Source: Pelargonium nanum | Lineage: Eukaryota; Streptophyta; Magnoliopsida; Geraniales; Geraniaceae | Length of the DNA: 25,370 nt | Reading direction: 5' to 3' | NCBI GenBank assembly: GCA_036897485.1 | Contig: JAYMTF010001210.1 | Span: 1-25,370, forward strand | In this document: piece after piece, positions 1 through 8,962 of the stretch | Numbering within the stretch: the first letter of the stretch is position 1 | Layout: each line of letters opens with the position of its first letter | Notes under the pieces: model-generated | What the model saw: the letters and a program-made list of their open reading frames with translations, nothing else | Told to the model about the DNA's origin: nothing | Databases searched by the model: none | Translations under genes and position numbers: made by a program

Positions 1-1136
1 AAACTATAGCTAAAAAGTAATCTATGAATGGGCAATAAAGGCATATAACCCTCTTATTTTAATCCATTACTATTGCATAAAAATTAAAAGTAAAAACATG
101 ACAATTCTTATTCTTAAAAATGGTCGGTGTAAGCTACTAAAACATAGTTCAATTTATCATGACAAACAAGCATAACAAGAGGATAAATATTGTGGTAATT
201 GGTGTGGAGGCTATTGACAGTTGATACTGATCTCTTTAATTATCCTCAGGGACAACTTACAGCCTCAAACAGGGAAGTTGATTCTGTTTTGGCACTCCAA
301 AGGACAAATTTTGCTTCCTTCATAAATCAATTGGACAAGTCACAGTTTACTAAGTAGAACAATTCTCCCTTATGCTGAGAGATTACATTTGCATTTACCG
401 ATAGATAGCTACATGGGACTATTTATTTGCTATAAGCCAAATATCGCAGCTTAAGTCAGGAATTAGACCTATGAAACCAGATAACTTGATGACTAGCATG
501 ACCAAGTAGATGAGACTGTCTAACAAATTTAATGAGGATTATTTCATTCTACCACTTAATCCTTTTTCTTACTTTAGTCACAATAACACCACAGAAGGAG
601 AATGACTAACATAACTCATACACCCTGGAGAATTTAGCCTAGTATTCATAGAGATACTAAATATTAAACTTCCTCTGTCCTAAAATGAGTGTCAAGTTCT
701 TTTAGTTAGTTAGTTATGTAAGAAATACTAACAATATCTCTAAGATTGCTTACTTAGAATCTCTTGAGTTTGCTATGACAAGAGCACATGGGGTTTACAA
801 GAGGAAAAGTTAATCCCTAACCAACTTATCCTTAATTTATACAAAAATGAGAAAGTGGACACTCATTTTGGGACGGTGGGAGTACTATACTTTAGCATGC
901 AGCAGTTTGTCTCATATGAAATGCTTAATATACAAACTGCCTCCCATTTACTAATGCATCAATGCAATTAAGCTTGAATGTCCAGAATTCAAAACATGCG
1001 AGACAACAATTTTGCTAACAGTATAAATTACATTCTAGAAAAAATGTGTTAATCTAAGTAGAAGCTACTCAGTACTGAGGATAGAAATATAGAAGCACAA
1101 ATATGATATAACAAAACTGTATGGAAAGGTTAATGC
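1..1136. other. Non-coding flank downstream of the uS2m gene
   Basis: AT-rich sequence with no open frame I would call a gene on either strand. It holds the 3' flank, and perhaps the 3' UTR, of the minus-strand uS2m gene, plus one MITE listed separately. A further 3' exon of uS2m could lie here, because the stop codon of the last exon found overlaps a good splice-donor sequence. I could not recognise such an exon. Confidence 0.6.
669..882. mobile_element. Stowaway-like MITE (Tc1/mariner class)
   Basis: The left end (CTTCCTCTGTCCTAAAATG) and right end (CATTTTGGGACGGTGGGAG) form a terminal inverted repeat of about 25 bp. It continues inward into the shared sequence GAGTGTC/GACACTC. The ends match the known Stowaway pattern CTCCCTCCGTCCC, which inserts at TA. 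A TA follows the right end at 883-884; the left flank is degenerate (AA). The length of about 214 bp is normal for the class and there is no coding capacity. The mismatches between the ends suggest an old copy. Confidence 0.8.
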
Positions 1137-2219
1137 TTACTTGGGGCCATTAAATAGCATATCTGATCCTGAGATTTCATCAAAGTTCACCACAGCAAGC
1201 TTGTCCAAAAGATCCTTAGTTTCCGCCATATCTGCATTCAGGCACAATATAAACACAATCGAACATTTAGACCCAAATGTAGCTAATACAGTTGTTAAAG
1301 TTTAAGAACTATGACCGGAATAGAGCGAATGAGAAATTACTAAGAGAGGCACCAATAGAACATGTTACCTTCAGGAAGGGGCTCTAAGCTTTGGTAAGGA
1401 ACAACAGTCACTTGCTCGCTGTCCTTGAGTACACTTCAATGCAGATTCGGACATTAATCAAAATTGCCAAAAATATAGAAACTAAAAATCTAATAACATA
1501 ACTCGTATCATGTAATGTAAAGTAGCTCAATGTAAGTTAAAATAACACTATATAGAGCAAAGAAAAAAAAATGATACTTACGAATCTTCGTCGTCTAATT
1601 CTTCGTCTTTCTCAGCAGCAGCAAGCTTCTTCTCGAGCAGGATTGTTTTGGTGATCATATTACAGAACAAATACACAAACTCCATAGAATCATTAGCCGG
1701 AATTGGATAAGCAACGCGCCTGAAAATTTCCAACGGAGTGGTCGGATCGATCAACGAAACCACCGGAATATGCATCAGATCAGCCTCGAAAATCACGGAC
1801 GACCTCCTGTCGGAGTCCATAATGACAACACAATCAGGAGGCTGGCTCGGCGCGAACACCATCTTCTTCTTGCGCGAGCGGAACGTCTTAGGGCTCGAAC
1901 TGTTGGTGAGGAAGCCACATTTGCGCCAGATAACACTCGCGGAGCGATTGTAGCAGCCGATCTTCTTGGTCATTTGCTCGACAATGGCGTCGTACTTGGG
2001 GTTAGTGTTGACGAAGAGGAAACGGCCGTTCCGGCGAGCTAGGGCGCCGATGAAGTGGCAGGCGTTGCGGAGGCAGATGAGAGTCTTCTCGGGGTCGATG
2101 ACGGTGAATCCGTTGCGGTGGCCATAGGTGTAGAGGTTGAAATGTGGAGTGGCCAAGCGATGACCTAGGTGAGCGTTCGTGTTCAGAAGCTTCTGGATCA
2201 CAATCGAATGGATCGTCAT
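1137..2219 (-). CDS. Mitochondrial small ribosomal subunit protein uS2m (nuclear RPS2-like)
   Basis: Component of the mitochondrial 30S-like ribosomal subunit, encoded in the nucleus. Exons on the minus strand are 2219-1582, 1433-1369 and 1231-1137. Donors GTAAGT and GTAACA and AG acceptors keep the frame, giving about 265 aa. Family evidence is the N-terminal HLGHR motif (residues 17-21), followed by VNTNPKYDAIV and the C-terminal uS2 block DLMHIPVVSLIDPTTPLEIF...YPIPANDSMEF. The product starts directly at the uS2 fold, as plant mitochondrial S2 does, and lacks an obvious plastid transit peptide. Exons 2 and 3 add an acidic, poorly conserved tail ending FNGPK. The stop TAA overlaps AA|GTAAGC, a good donor, so the C-terminus could continue in an unrecognised exon. 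The ATG at 2219 is the first in frame before the conserved block. The gene is divergent from plastid RPL3, with about 1.25 kb between the start codons. Confidence 0.88.
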
Positions 2220-2359
2220 CGTCTTCCTCCGATTCCGAGCTCACTCTGTGTACTTCTTCACTGTGCGTTGTGGTTTTTGCTGCATCTGGTGATAGGGTTT
2301 TTGAGAGGCTTTGTGATTTTTCTTTTTTTCCAGAATTCGATGCTCCCAACCCAAACTAA

Positions 2360-2374
2360 TGGGCTTTAGGCCCA
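2360..2374 (-). promoter_or_regulatory. Paired site II (TGGGCY) elements upstream of uS2m
   Basis: TGGGCT (2360-2365) and GGCCCA (2369-2374) lie about 140-155 bp upstream of the uS2m ATG in opposite orientations. TGGGCY site II elements, bound by TCP factors, are common in promoters of plant nuclear genes for ribosomal and mitochondrial proteins. The role in this gene is inferred from position and motif only. Confidence 0.5.
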
Positions 2375-2375
2375 A

Positions 2376-3289
2376 ATAGATAGAGTTTGTAATTTGGACC
2401 CGAACATGCCGGTATCTGAAATTCGGTCCACACTTGTGCGGATTCGGATAGCATAAAATATACCGCCATGGAAAATCGTACAAAGTTGTGCCTTTTACTC
2501 ATAATCTCACAGCTCAATACAAAATCTTCAACCCGCAAAGTGAGAGGATTGAAGAGATAGTTCACGAAGTGTCTCGCTTAGGTATGTGAGGTGTACAACA
2601 TTGTCGAGAGGTTTTCCATAGCCACAATTTTCATGAGAAACGGGTAGACGATAACAAATCCTGACTCTTATACATGTTGACTTAGGGTCACGATTTCTCA
2701 ATTTCTACCCCCAAAATATCAATCAAATTCGATATGTTGCCAAGTAGTTGGCTCTAACTTCCCATGACTGCCAACGTGAAATTCGACCTTGTCAGCCGAA
2801 AACATGTTCAAAAATTTATAGATTAAAGTCACATAAAATGGACGTAGCCTCAAATTGAGTTAGTGTCATTGAAAGAATAAAAATATGCAAATTGAATCAA
2901 ACAACTCTACACGTATTGCCTGAAAAAACTCGAGCTCGTGCCAATATTTGGCTCTACCTCCCATGACTAGAGCTATCGAATTCAACTTGTACCTACATAC
3001 ACCTAAAAACATACACAAAAAATTACGGATTTGGGTCGTATAAAATGGTCATAGTTTTAGTTTGGGTTCATACGGATTGCTTATTGGAAAAGCGTGGGTC
3101 GGACTAGACAATCTTGCGCATTTTGCATGAAAAACTCAAACTCGACCTAAGATCTAGACTCATTTTGGTTGGCCCGGGTTGTGCATTTAAACCCGACCTA
3201 AAATCTGAATTGCCACGTATACAGATGACCGCTATCACTTACCCGGTTGAACCGTATCGGTTCAACCACGACTGTGTTGAGTGGTTTGG
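2376..3289. other. Intergenic region between divergent uS2m and RPL3
   Basis: No supported gene. The right part (about 3050-3225) contains the phrases seen in the hAT-like repeats elsewhere in this window: GGGTCGGACTAGA, CCCGACCTAAAATC and the end-like GAATTGCCACGTA. It is therefore probably a decayed copy of that family. The remainder is AT-rich and presumably includes the RPL3 promoter. Confidence 0.5.
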
Positions 3290-3426
3290 TCCACACCAGA
3301 TAGAAACCACATCCTTCCTCCACCTCCAGCAGATAAGAAGCAGAACACAGAAGAAGATAACAACAGGATAAGAAAAAAAACACACACAGCAACAACAACA
3401 ACAAGAAGAGGAAGAGGAAGAGAAAA

Positions 3427-3435
3427 TTTAGGGTT
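3427..3435 (+). promoter_or_regulatory. Telo-box (TTTAGGGTT) in the RPL3 leader
   Basis: TTTAGGGTT, the complement of AACCCTAAA, lies 33 bp upstream of the RPL3 ATG. It is in a purine-rich leader of AACAACAACAAGAAGAGG type. Telo-boxes near the transcription start are a known feature of plant ribosomal protein genes. The function here is inferred. Confidence 0.45.
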
Positions 3436-3467
3436 CAGATCGGTACTTTTCTTGCCGGAGAAGCAAA

Positions 3468-5362
3468 ATGCTTCCGTCGTCTCTCTCCATTTCCTCCTCT
3501 TCTTCTCCGATGACCAATCTCCTCGTCTCCACAAATTCAGCCACCAATTTGAAATGCTCGTTCCTGACCGCTCCTCTGCTCCAATCTCCGGCGAAATCGC
3601 GAACCATTCGCCTCCGACGGCGAGGGAGCAGCGTGGTGGCGATGAGCATGGAGGCCGGAGTCGGAGTCATGGGGACGAAGCTCGGGATGATGACCTACTT
3701 CGAGCCCGACGGCGGGAAGGTGGTTCCGGTGACGGTCGTAGGGTTCAAGGAGGGGAATATTGTGACTCAGGTCAAGACCGTCGCCACCGACGGATACGAC
3801 GCCGTTCAGGTTGGTTACCAGAGGATTCGGGACCGGAAGCTGACGAAGCCGGAGATGGGGCATCTGGAGAAGGCCGGGGTGATTCCGCTGCGGCACTTGC
3901 AGGAGTTCCGGCTTCAGACGGTGGAGGGTTTCGAGACCAACCAGAAGCTTGTGTTTGAGGAGCTTTTCAATGAAGGTGACATGGTTGATGTTTCTGGCAC
4001 CACCATTGGGAAGGGTTTTCAAGGTATGGAATTAGGGTTTTGATGTTGTTTTGTTTGAATTGCTTTTACAATATGTTGAAACAGTTGAGATTGAAATTGT
4101 AGCTAGCAAATTGTTCTAGCTTAACCATAGGTATCGAGTTCGAGGCTTAGGAGATTTTGAAACTCGGTAGGGAGAGTTTTGTTGCACTCGTGGTTTTACT
4201 CAGCTCGAATGTAGATTAATCGGCGCCTAATGTGGTGACCTAATATCGGAATGGCAATTACAAGAAACGTTGAGTGTGTGGATGAACTGACATGGAGTTG
4301 TTCTTAGCTTAACCTTAGCTATTGAGTTCTAGGCCTAACTCGGTAGGGAGAGTTTTGCCGCCTTTGTGGTCCTACCCAGCTCGAATCTAGATTTGGAATG
4401 AAAATTACAATATGTTGAGATTGAAATTGTAGCGAGGAACTAAGAGCTCGTGTGGATGAACGGTCATGGAGTTGTTCTAGCTTTAACCTTAGTTGTTGAG
4501 TTCAAGCCCTAGGAGATTTAGAACTTGATGGGAAGAGTTTTGTTGTCCTTGTGGTTTTACCAAGCTCGAATCTATAGATTAGTCGGCGCCTAATGTGGTG
4601 ACCTGATTTCGGAATGACAATTACAATACGTTGAGATTGAAATCGTAGGAAGAAACTAAGCGCGCATGGATGAACTATCACGGGGTTGTTCTAGCTTTAA
4701 CCTTAGCTATCGAGTTCGAGACCTAAAGGAATTTAAAACTTGGTAAGGAAAGTTTTGCTGCATATGTGATCCTACCCAACTCGAATCTTGATTAGTTGGC
4801 GTCTTATGTGGTGACCTAATATCAGAATGACAATTACAATATGTTGAATTGAATCTGTTGAGATTGTAGCGAGAAAGGTAGTGGGTTTGAGTTCAACAAC
4901 CACAGTCACATTAGGTTAAAACTCAAAATCGAGAGATATAGATTTGAGAAAAACGAATCTCGGTTGAGAAGCTCATAAGAGAATGACACTTTATCGCTTA
5001 TGAGTATCATGTTGATAACTTCAGATTCTTCATTGCTCTCTCCTAACCTCTCTCTCTCTCTCTCTCATATAGGTGGAATCAAGAGGCATCATTTCAAGAG
5101 GGGTCCAATGACTCACGGTTCCAAAAGTCACAGAGCTATTGGATCCGTTGGTGCCGGAACAACACCTGGTCGTGTTTTCCCAGGAAAAAAGATGCCTGGA
5201 AGGATGGGAGGAACCAAAAGAAAGATCCGGAAACTCAGGATTGTTAAAATTGACCCTGAACTACGAGTTGTCATGATCAAAGGAGCTCTACCCGGGAAGC
5301 CCGGGAATCTTCTTCGCATAACTCCAGCCAAGATCGTGGGGAAAAACATTCCAAAGAGTTAG
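3468..5362 (+). CDS. RPL3: Plastid 50S ribosomal protein uL3 (L3-1, chloroplastic)
   Basis: Large-subunit protein uL3, which binds 23S rRNA near the peptidyl-transferase centre and acts early in subunit assembly; here it is the chloroplast form made in the cytosol. Exon 1 is 3468-4023 and exon 2 is 5073-5362 (donor CAAG|GTATGG, acceptor ATATAG), giving 281 aa. Residues 1 to about 58 are Ser/Thr-rich with few acidic residues, as in a plastid transit peptide. The mature chain begins near [10 protein letters not shown], the usual bacterial-type L3 start. Conserved L3 blocks are [20 protein letters not shown] across the intron, then [28 protein letters not shown] and the C-terminal [10 protein letters not shown]. 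The intron (4024-5072) falls within the codon for the Gly after GKGFQ. It carries a tandem repeat and a CT tract just before the acceptor. Length and motifs fit the plant plastid family, and no defect was seen. Confidence 0.95.
4098..4880. repeat. Four-copy degenerate tandem repeat in the RPL3 intron
   Basis: Four direct copies begin near TTGTTCTAGCTT at 4111, 4298, 4472 and 4686 (spacings 187, 174 and 214 bp). Each runs through CTTAGCTATCGAGTTCGAG, GGTAGGGAGAGTTTTG, CCCAGCTCGAATCTAGATT, TCGGCGCCTAATGTGGTG and CAATATGTTGAGATTG. The second copy lacks the GCGCCTAATGTGGTGACC segment, which explains its shorter spacing. The array makes up about three quarters of the intron. No coding frame or transposon ends were seen. 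Confidence 0.85.
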
Positions 5363-6336
5363 AATTTCTTGCTTTTGTTAAGGTGTCGATCCGAGTACTT
5401 AGATGTTTGTTGCAACCTTGTTTGTATATTTTCTTGTAAGTTCACGATAACCCCATTTTGATTCATCCATCGGTCTACAGTGTACTAAGCAAATCCTACA
5501 CTTTCTGGATTCGGGTTATTGTTCATGTTAGTAAATTTTTTGAATCACTGCAAAATTACAAGGTACCTGCATTTTATTTTCATTGTTGAGTGATAGCTAG
5601 AGACTTGCATTTCCTGAAGAATAGAATTGGCAATTTGAATTCAGAATTCAATCCGTCTGAAAACCAATTTGTTCGACCAATGTTGGGATCAGTTCAGACT
5701 TTTCCTATAAAAATAGGTATCAAATCGGGTAGGATTGGGCGAATCCAGAAATTTACTCTAAAATTCAAAGTCCAATCCGAACGGTTTGAATTGCTTTCCG
5801 ATTGGATTCACATTTGTTTTTATCAATCCAAACTCGAACAAAATTTGATCCTAAATCTATTTCTTTTAACATGAACAAAATTCTCACTATCAAATTTCTC
5901 TTAAATATTCGTTGGATTCGAAATACACTCGACAACCTATCATATACAGAGTAGAGGTTACATTTTGAATCCAATCCTGTGAGCAATCAATATCTAACGC
6001 ACATTTTAGCTGGTTTGGGTTGCATAAAAAACTCAACAAATTATTAAGTCGGGTCGGACAATCAATATTAACCCATGCATATTACACGTGAAATTTGAAA
6101 TTTGATAGAAGTGTACACGGCAAATCTCCATTAACCAACACAATTATGCGCCAAACCCGACCCAAAACCTGAATTACCAACTCTGTCATGTACGTTATAC
6201 TCGATAACATACAATAACACAAAGTACCAACAAATTCACAAATGCAATGTTCGATAAGTCAAAGTGTATCAACCATTCATTCATCCGAGAAAGACGTAGA
6301 TAGACAGACAAATATATACATAGACATCACTTCAAT
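5363..6336. other. Intergenic region between RPL3 and the small membrane-protein gene
   Basis: Holds the RPL3 3' UTR region (T-rich, about 5363-5460) and a probable hAT-like relic, listed separately. No gene is supported; the short frames here are AT-rich and without family features. Confidence 0.6.
5622..6185. mobile_element. Decayed hAT-like non-autonomous element
   Basis: The left end TAGAATTGGCAATTTG and right end GAATTACCAACTCT are imperfect inverted repeats of the family found elsewhere in the window. The interior repeats family phrases such as TCGGGTAGGATTGGGCG, GGGTCGGACAATC and AAACCCGACCCAAAACC. No matching 8-bp target duplication was found, so the boundaries are approximate. Confidence 0.5.
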
Positions 6337-6696
6337 TCAGTTTGCGAGAAGATTATACGAAACAATGAAGAGCAAAACGAGAAGAAAAGTCCCGAACCCG
6401 AACCCATCAGCCTCAGAGCTGAAGCTATTACCATGATTAGTTGCAGAAGAAGAAAACGAACCAAGAGAAGGAAAAAACGAAGAAAGCAAATGCAAAAGCA
6501 ACAACAAGAGAAGAGGAAGCACCAAAAGCAACAAAGTGGCAATGCCATTGCCACTCTCATCATCTCCTCCCAAATAAAACTGCATGGAACTTTCCACAAA
6601 GAACATAACGGTCGGCCAAAATATGAACAACCCTAAACCACCCACCATCAGCATTGGAACCACCGGCGAGGGTCCTCCTCCTCCTCCCTCTCCCAT
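6337..6696 (-). CDS. Small hydrophobic (membrane) protein, function unknown
   Basis: A single uninterrupted frame of 119 aa. I do not recognise a named family. The N-terminus is MGEGGGGGPSP, followed by a hydrophobic segment (about 13-33, VPMLMVGGLGLFIFWPTVMF). A second strongly hydrophobic run, mostly leucine, covers about 54-73, then comes a Ser/Gly-rich linker, and a third segment (about 101-117) ends at the C-terminus. Up to three membrane passes are therefore possible. The Gly/Pro-rich start followed by a WPT-containing helix looks like designed protein rather than chance composition. Codon use is not simple-repeat, apart from the Leu run. The ATG at 6696 is preceded on the minus strand by a purine- and pyrimidine-tract leader typical of a plant 5' UTR. 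The nearest supported neighbour beyond this leader is LHP1, about 2.3 kb away. A chance open frame cannot be excluded without expression data. Confidence 0.6.
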   Translation of the reverse strand: MGEGGGGGPSPVVPMLMVGGLGLFIFWPTVMFFVESSMQFYLGGDDESGNGIATLLLLVLPLLLLLLLHLLSSFFPSLGSFSSSATNHGNSFSSEADGFGFGTFLLVLLFIVSYNLLAN

Positions 6697-7013
6697 CTCT
6701 CGGTTTCAATCTCGATCACAACCTACCGATCTTGGGATTGGAGATATAGGAGAGAAAGAGAGGTTTGGTGCAGAAAGTTTGGGATTGGTTTAGCTGTAGA
6801 AGATTCTATGTATTAGAAGCAATTTTGGAGGCCAACCACAAAGAAGGAACCTTATATTTTATGCATAGAGGGAGTGAGTGAGGTTGGTGAGCAAACGGGT
6901 AAAAACAAGAACAATGTTAGAAAGAAAAACCAACTTCGATGACTTCAAAGATGGCTCTATGAGTAAAGAAAAGAAAAAAGAGGGGAGATGTGTGTGCGCA
7001 CTGTAGTTAAAGG

Positions 7014-7450
7014 TAGGGTGACAATTTGTGTTCACAGATCATGTTAAAAGTTTATTGTTCAGTTAAATAGATCAACCCGAACTCAACGTTTATTAAACAT
7101 GTTGAATTACACAGAATGAACATGACCCGTAAATTAGCGGGTTGACACGACTTGACTCAACTACCACGTTTAAACAATTAATTTCAAAATTACAAAACAC
7201 AATCCGATATACTTGACCCGTTTAATTTATATAGGTAACATTTCACGCGATATGTTACAAGTTTTACATTGTTACCCTTAAATGGACGGGTCACACGGCC
7301 CATTCAGGCTAGGCGGGTTACTGCGCGTTCACCTAGAATACGACCCATTTGTTAATCACGTTGCGTTACTTAACTAGAACTCAATTAAGTTGAATACAAA
7401 CTTACTGAATTTTATGTCGTGTCACGGGTGATGACCTAAATTGTTAGCCC
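7014..7450. mobile_element. Probable hAT-like relic (GGGTGACAATTT ends)
   Basis: The left end TAGGGTGACAATTTGTGTTC and right end ACCTAAATTGTTAGCCC are imperfect inverted repeats. The interior is full of GACACGAC, GACCCG and GGGTCAC-type phrases common in plant hAT MITEs. No target duplication is visible, so the limits are approximate. Confidence 0.45.
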
Positions 7451-7773
7451 AAATTATCACGTAAAAGACCAACTCAACTAAAACGTACAAAAATGCATAT
7501 CACATGATAAATGTATGTATGTGCAAAGTGCAAGCAAATGAGACTTGCCTATGTCATTTCTTTAACTACTATGATGTTAAGTGCTAAAACACCACATACA
7601 TGACAAAAAAATTGGATAAGATCATATAGATGAATCAACCCTCAAAGACAAGAGTTTTAGTATTTGGGACAAAACATGCTAAGAAGACAAAAGCTGCAAT
7701 CCACATTTGAAGATGATATCTATGTGACAATCAAATAAGTGCAACATGCATATGCCACATTGTATCCACAGTC

Positions 7774-8500
7774 TAGAGCTGGCAATTCGGAATGTGGTTC
7801 GGGTTTTTCGGTTTCAGGTTGAAAAGACCTAACCTAAACCTGATTTTCAAGAGGTACGAGTTCTGGATCAGGTTTCTCATTGCAGGTTGCCCGACCCGAT
7901 CTGCACATCCTTGTGACATAACGTGCCTCATACAAAGAGCTGCAATTGACATTTATGTAACAAACGAACCGGAGCCATCCATGTTCTTTTGTAAACCATC
8001 AGGTTTTCGACCACCACATTGAACCGACATCCATTAGGGCAGTAAAGCCATCTCTACCAAGTTTTAAAGCAGTTGCATTTCTTAAGACTCGATCTCGAGA
8101 TCTCAAGTTAAATTAGAACAACCCTTGTAAATTGATCCAACTGCTCGCCTGCTCGGTGGTATCCGGTAAGTGCTACCCAATTTAATTCAAGAATTTCTAC
8201 CCAAAGATGCAAAAACCCAAAAAACTATAACATGCATATATGCCAAAATGTATCCATAGTCCTTGCAAGTTGCAAATGCAAACAAGATACATGCAATGGT
8301 GGAGCTAGAAATTTGGACCCAATCTGCATTTTTTGGAGAGTTCGGGCATAGAATACACCCAATTAACTTTCGGGTCAGACAAACGAGCACCTATGACGTG
8401 TAAAACTCAGAATCCACAGGCCGCACCCCTTTCAAGTCGGATTTGGATTATGTCTTTTTAACCCAAAAAACCCGACCCGAATCCCGAATTGCCAGCTCTA
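7774..8500. mobile_element. hAT-like block with perfect TAGAGCTGGCAATTCGG ends
   Basis: TAGAGCTGGCAATTCGG at 7774-7790 and its exact reverse complement at 8484-8500 bound the block. It may be two elements side by side. A second left-like end, GGAGCTAGAAATTTGGACCC, begins near 8299. It is preceded by GCAATGGT, while ACAATGGA overlaps and follows the right end (about 8500-8507), a 6-of-8 match to a hAT-type 8-bp duplication. The outer pair has no matching duplication. The interior is rich in CCCGACCCGAATCCC-type sequence and lacks a transposase frame. Confidence 0.65.
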
Positions 8501-8962
8501 CAATGGACTAGTACTAAAGAGTTACTTCTGATTCACTCACTATCAGTATGATCAACTAAAAAAGAAACCAATATGAATAATCTATCAGATCTGATATATA
8601 TAGAACATAGCTTTAGTTCTTAGCTAACAGTCTTTCGGGTCTAGGACAGAGTAGACACGGGAACAAAGCGGAGAGAGGCATGACTTTAGACAAAAAGAAG
8701 AAAGAAGCCGAATGCTGACTTCTACAGTCGTGAATAAATACTTCCTAATCATCTACATGTTGCATATCAGATAATAACACCCTACGAAGATGGTTCGTAA
8801 GTACTTAGTAGAAGAGAAAACACTACCACATAACTATGATTTGCACTTCGGAAAAGAACGCAACCTCGTACCATACTGCTGCGCCTACAAAAGGTAGAAC
8901 ACTGTGTTCGGCAAAAACATAGATGATGATGCATGTCTAGCAGCTACACTATCGCCGTCTGA

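Larger units (their letters stand above)
6697..8962. other. Intergenic region rich in hAT-like relics
   Basis: No gene is supported. The first 250 bp probably hold the 5' leader and promoter of the small membrane-protein gene. The rest is mostly decayed transposon sequence, with two blocks listed separately. A direct repeat (near ACATGCATATGCCACATTG at about 7744 and CATGCATATATGCCAAAATG at about 8231) shows a local duplication. The region next to 8962 presumably includes the LHP1 3' UTR. Confidence 0.6.

Noticed and set aside
1578..1590. uS2m ending at the stop just after the first exon (213 aa)
   Set aside because: That stop is within a perfect GTAAGT donor, and two downstream exons with good splice sites continue the frame.
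3281..3958. 225-aa plus-strand open frame overlapping RPL3 exon 1
   Set aside because: It is an out-of-frame reading of the RPL3 leader and exon 1, Arg/Gly-rich with no family features. The RPL3 frame is clearly the coding one.
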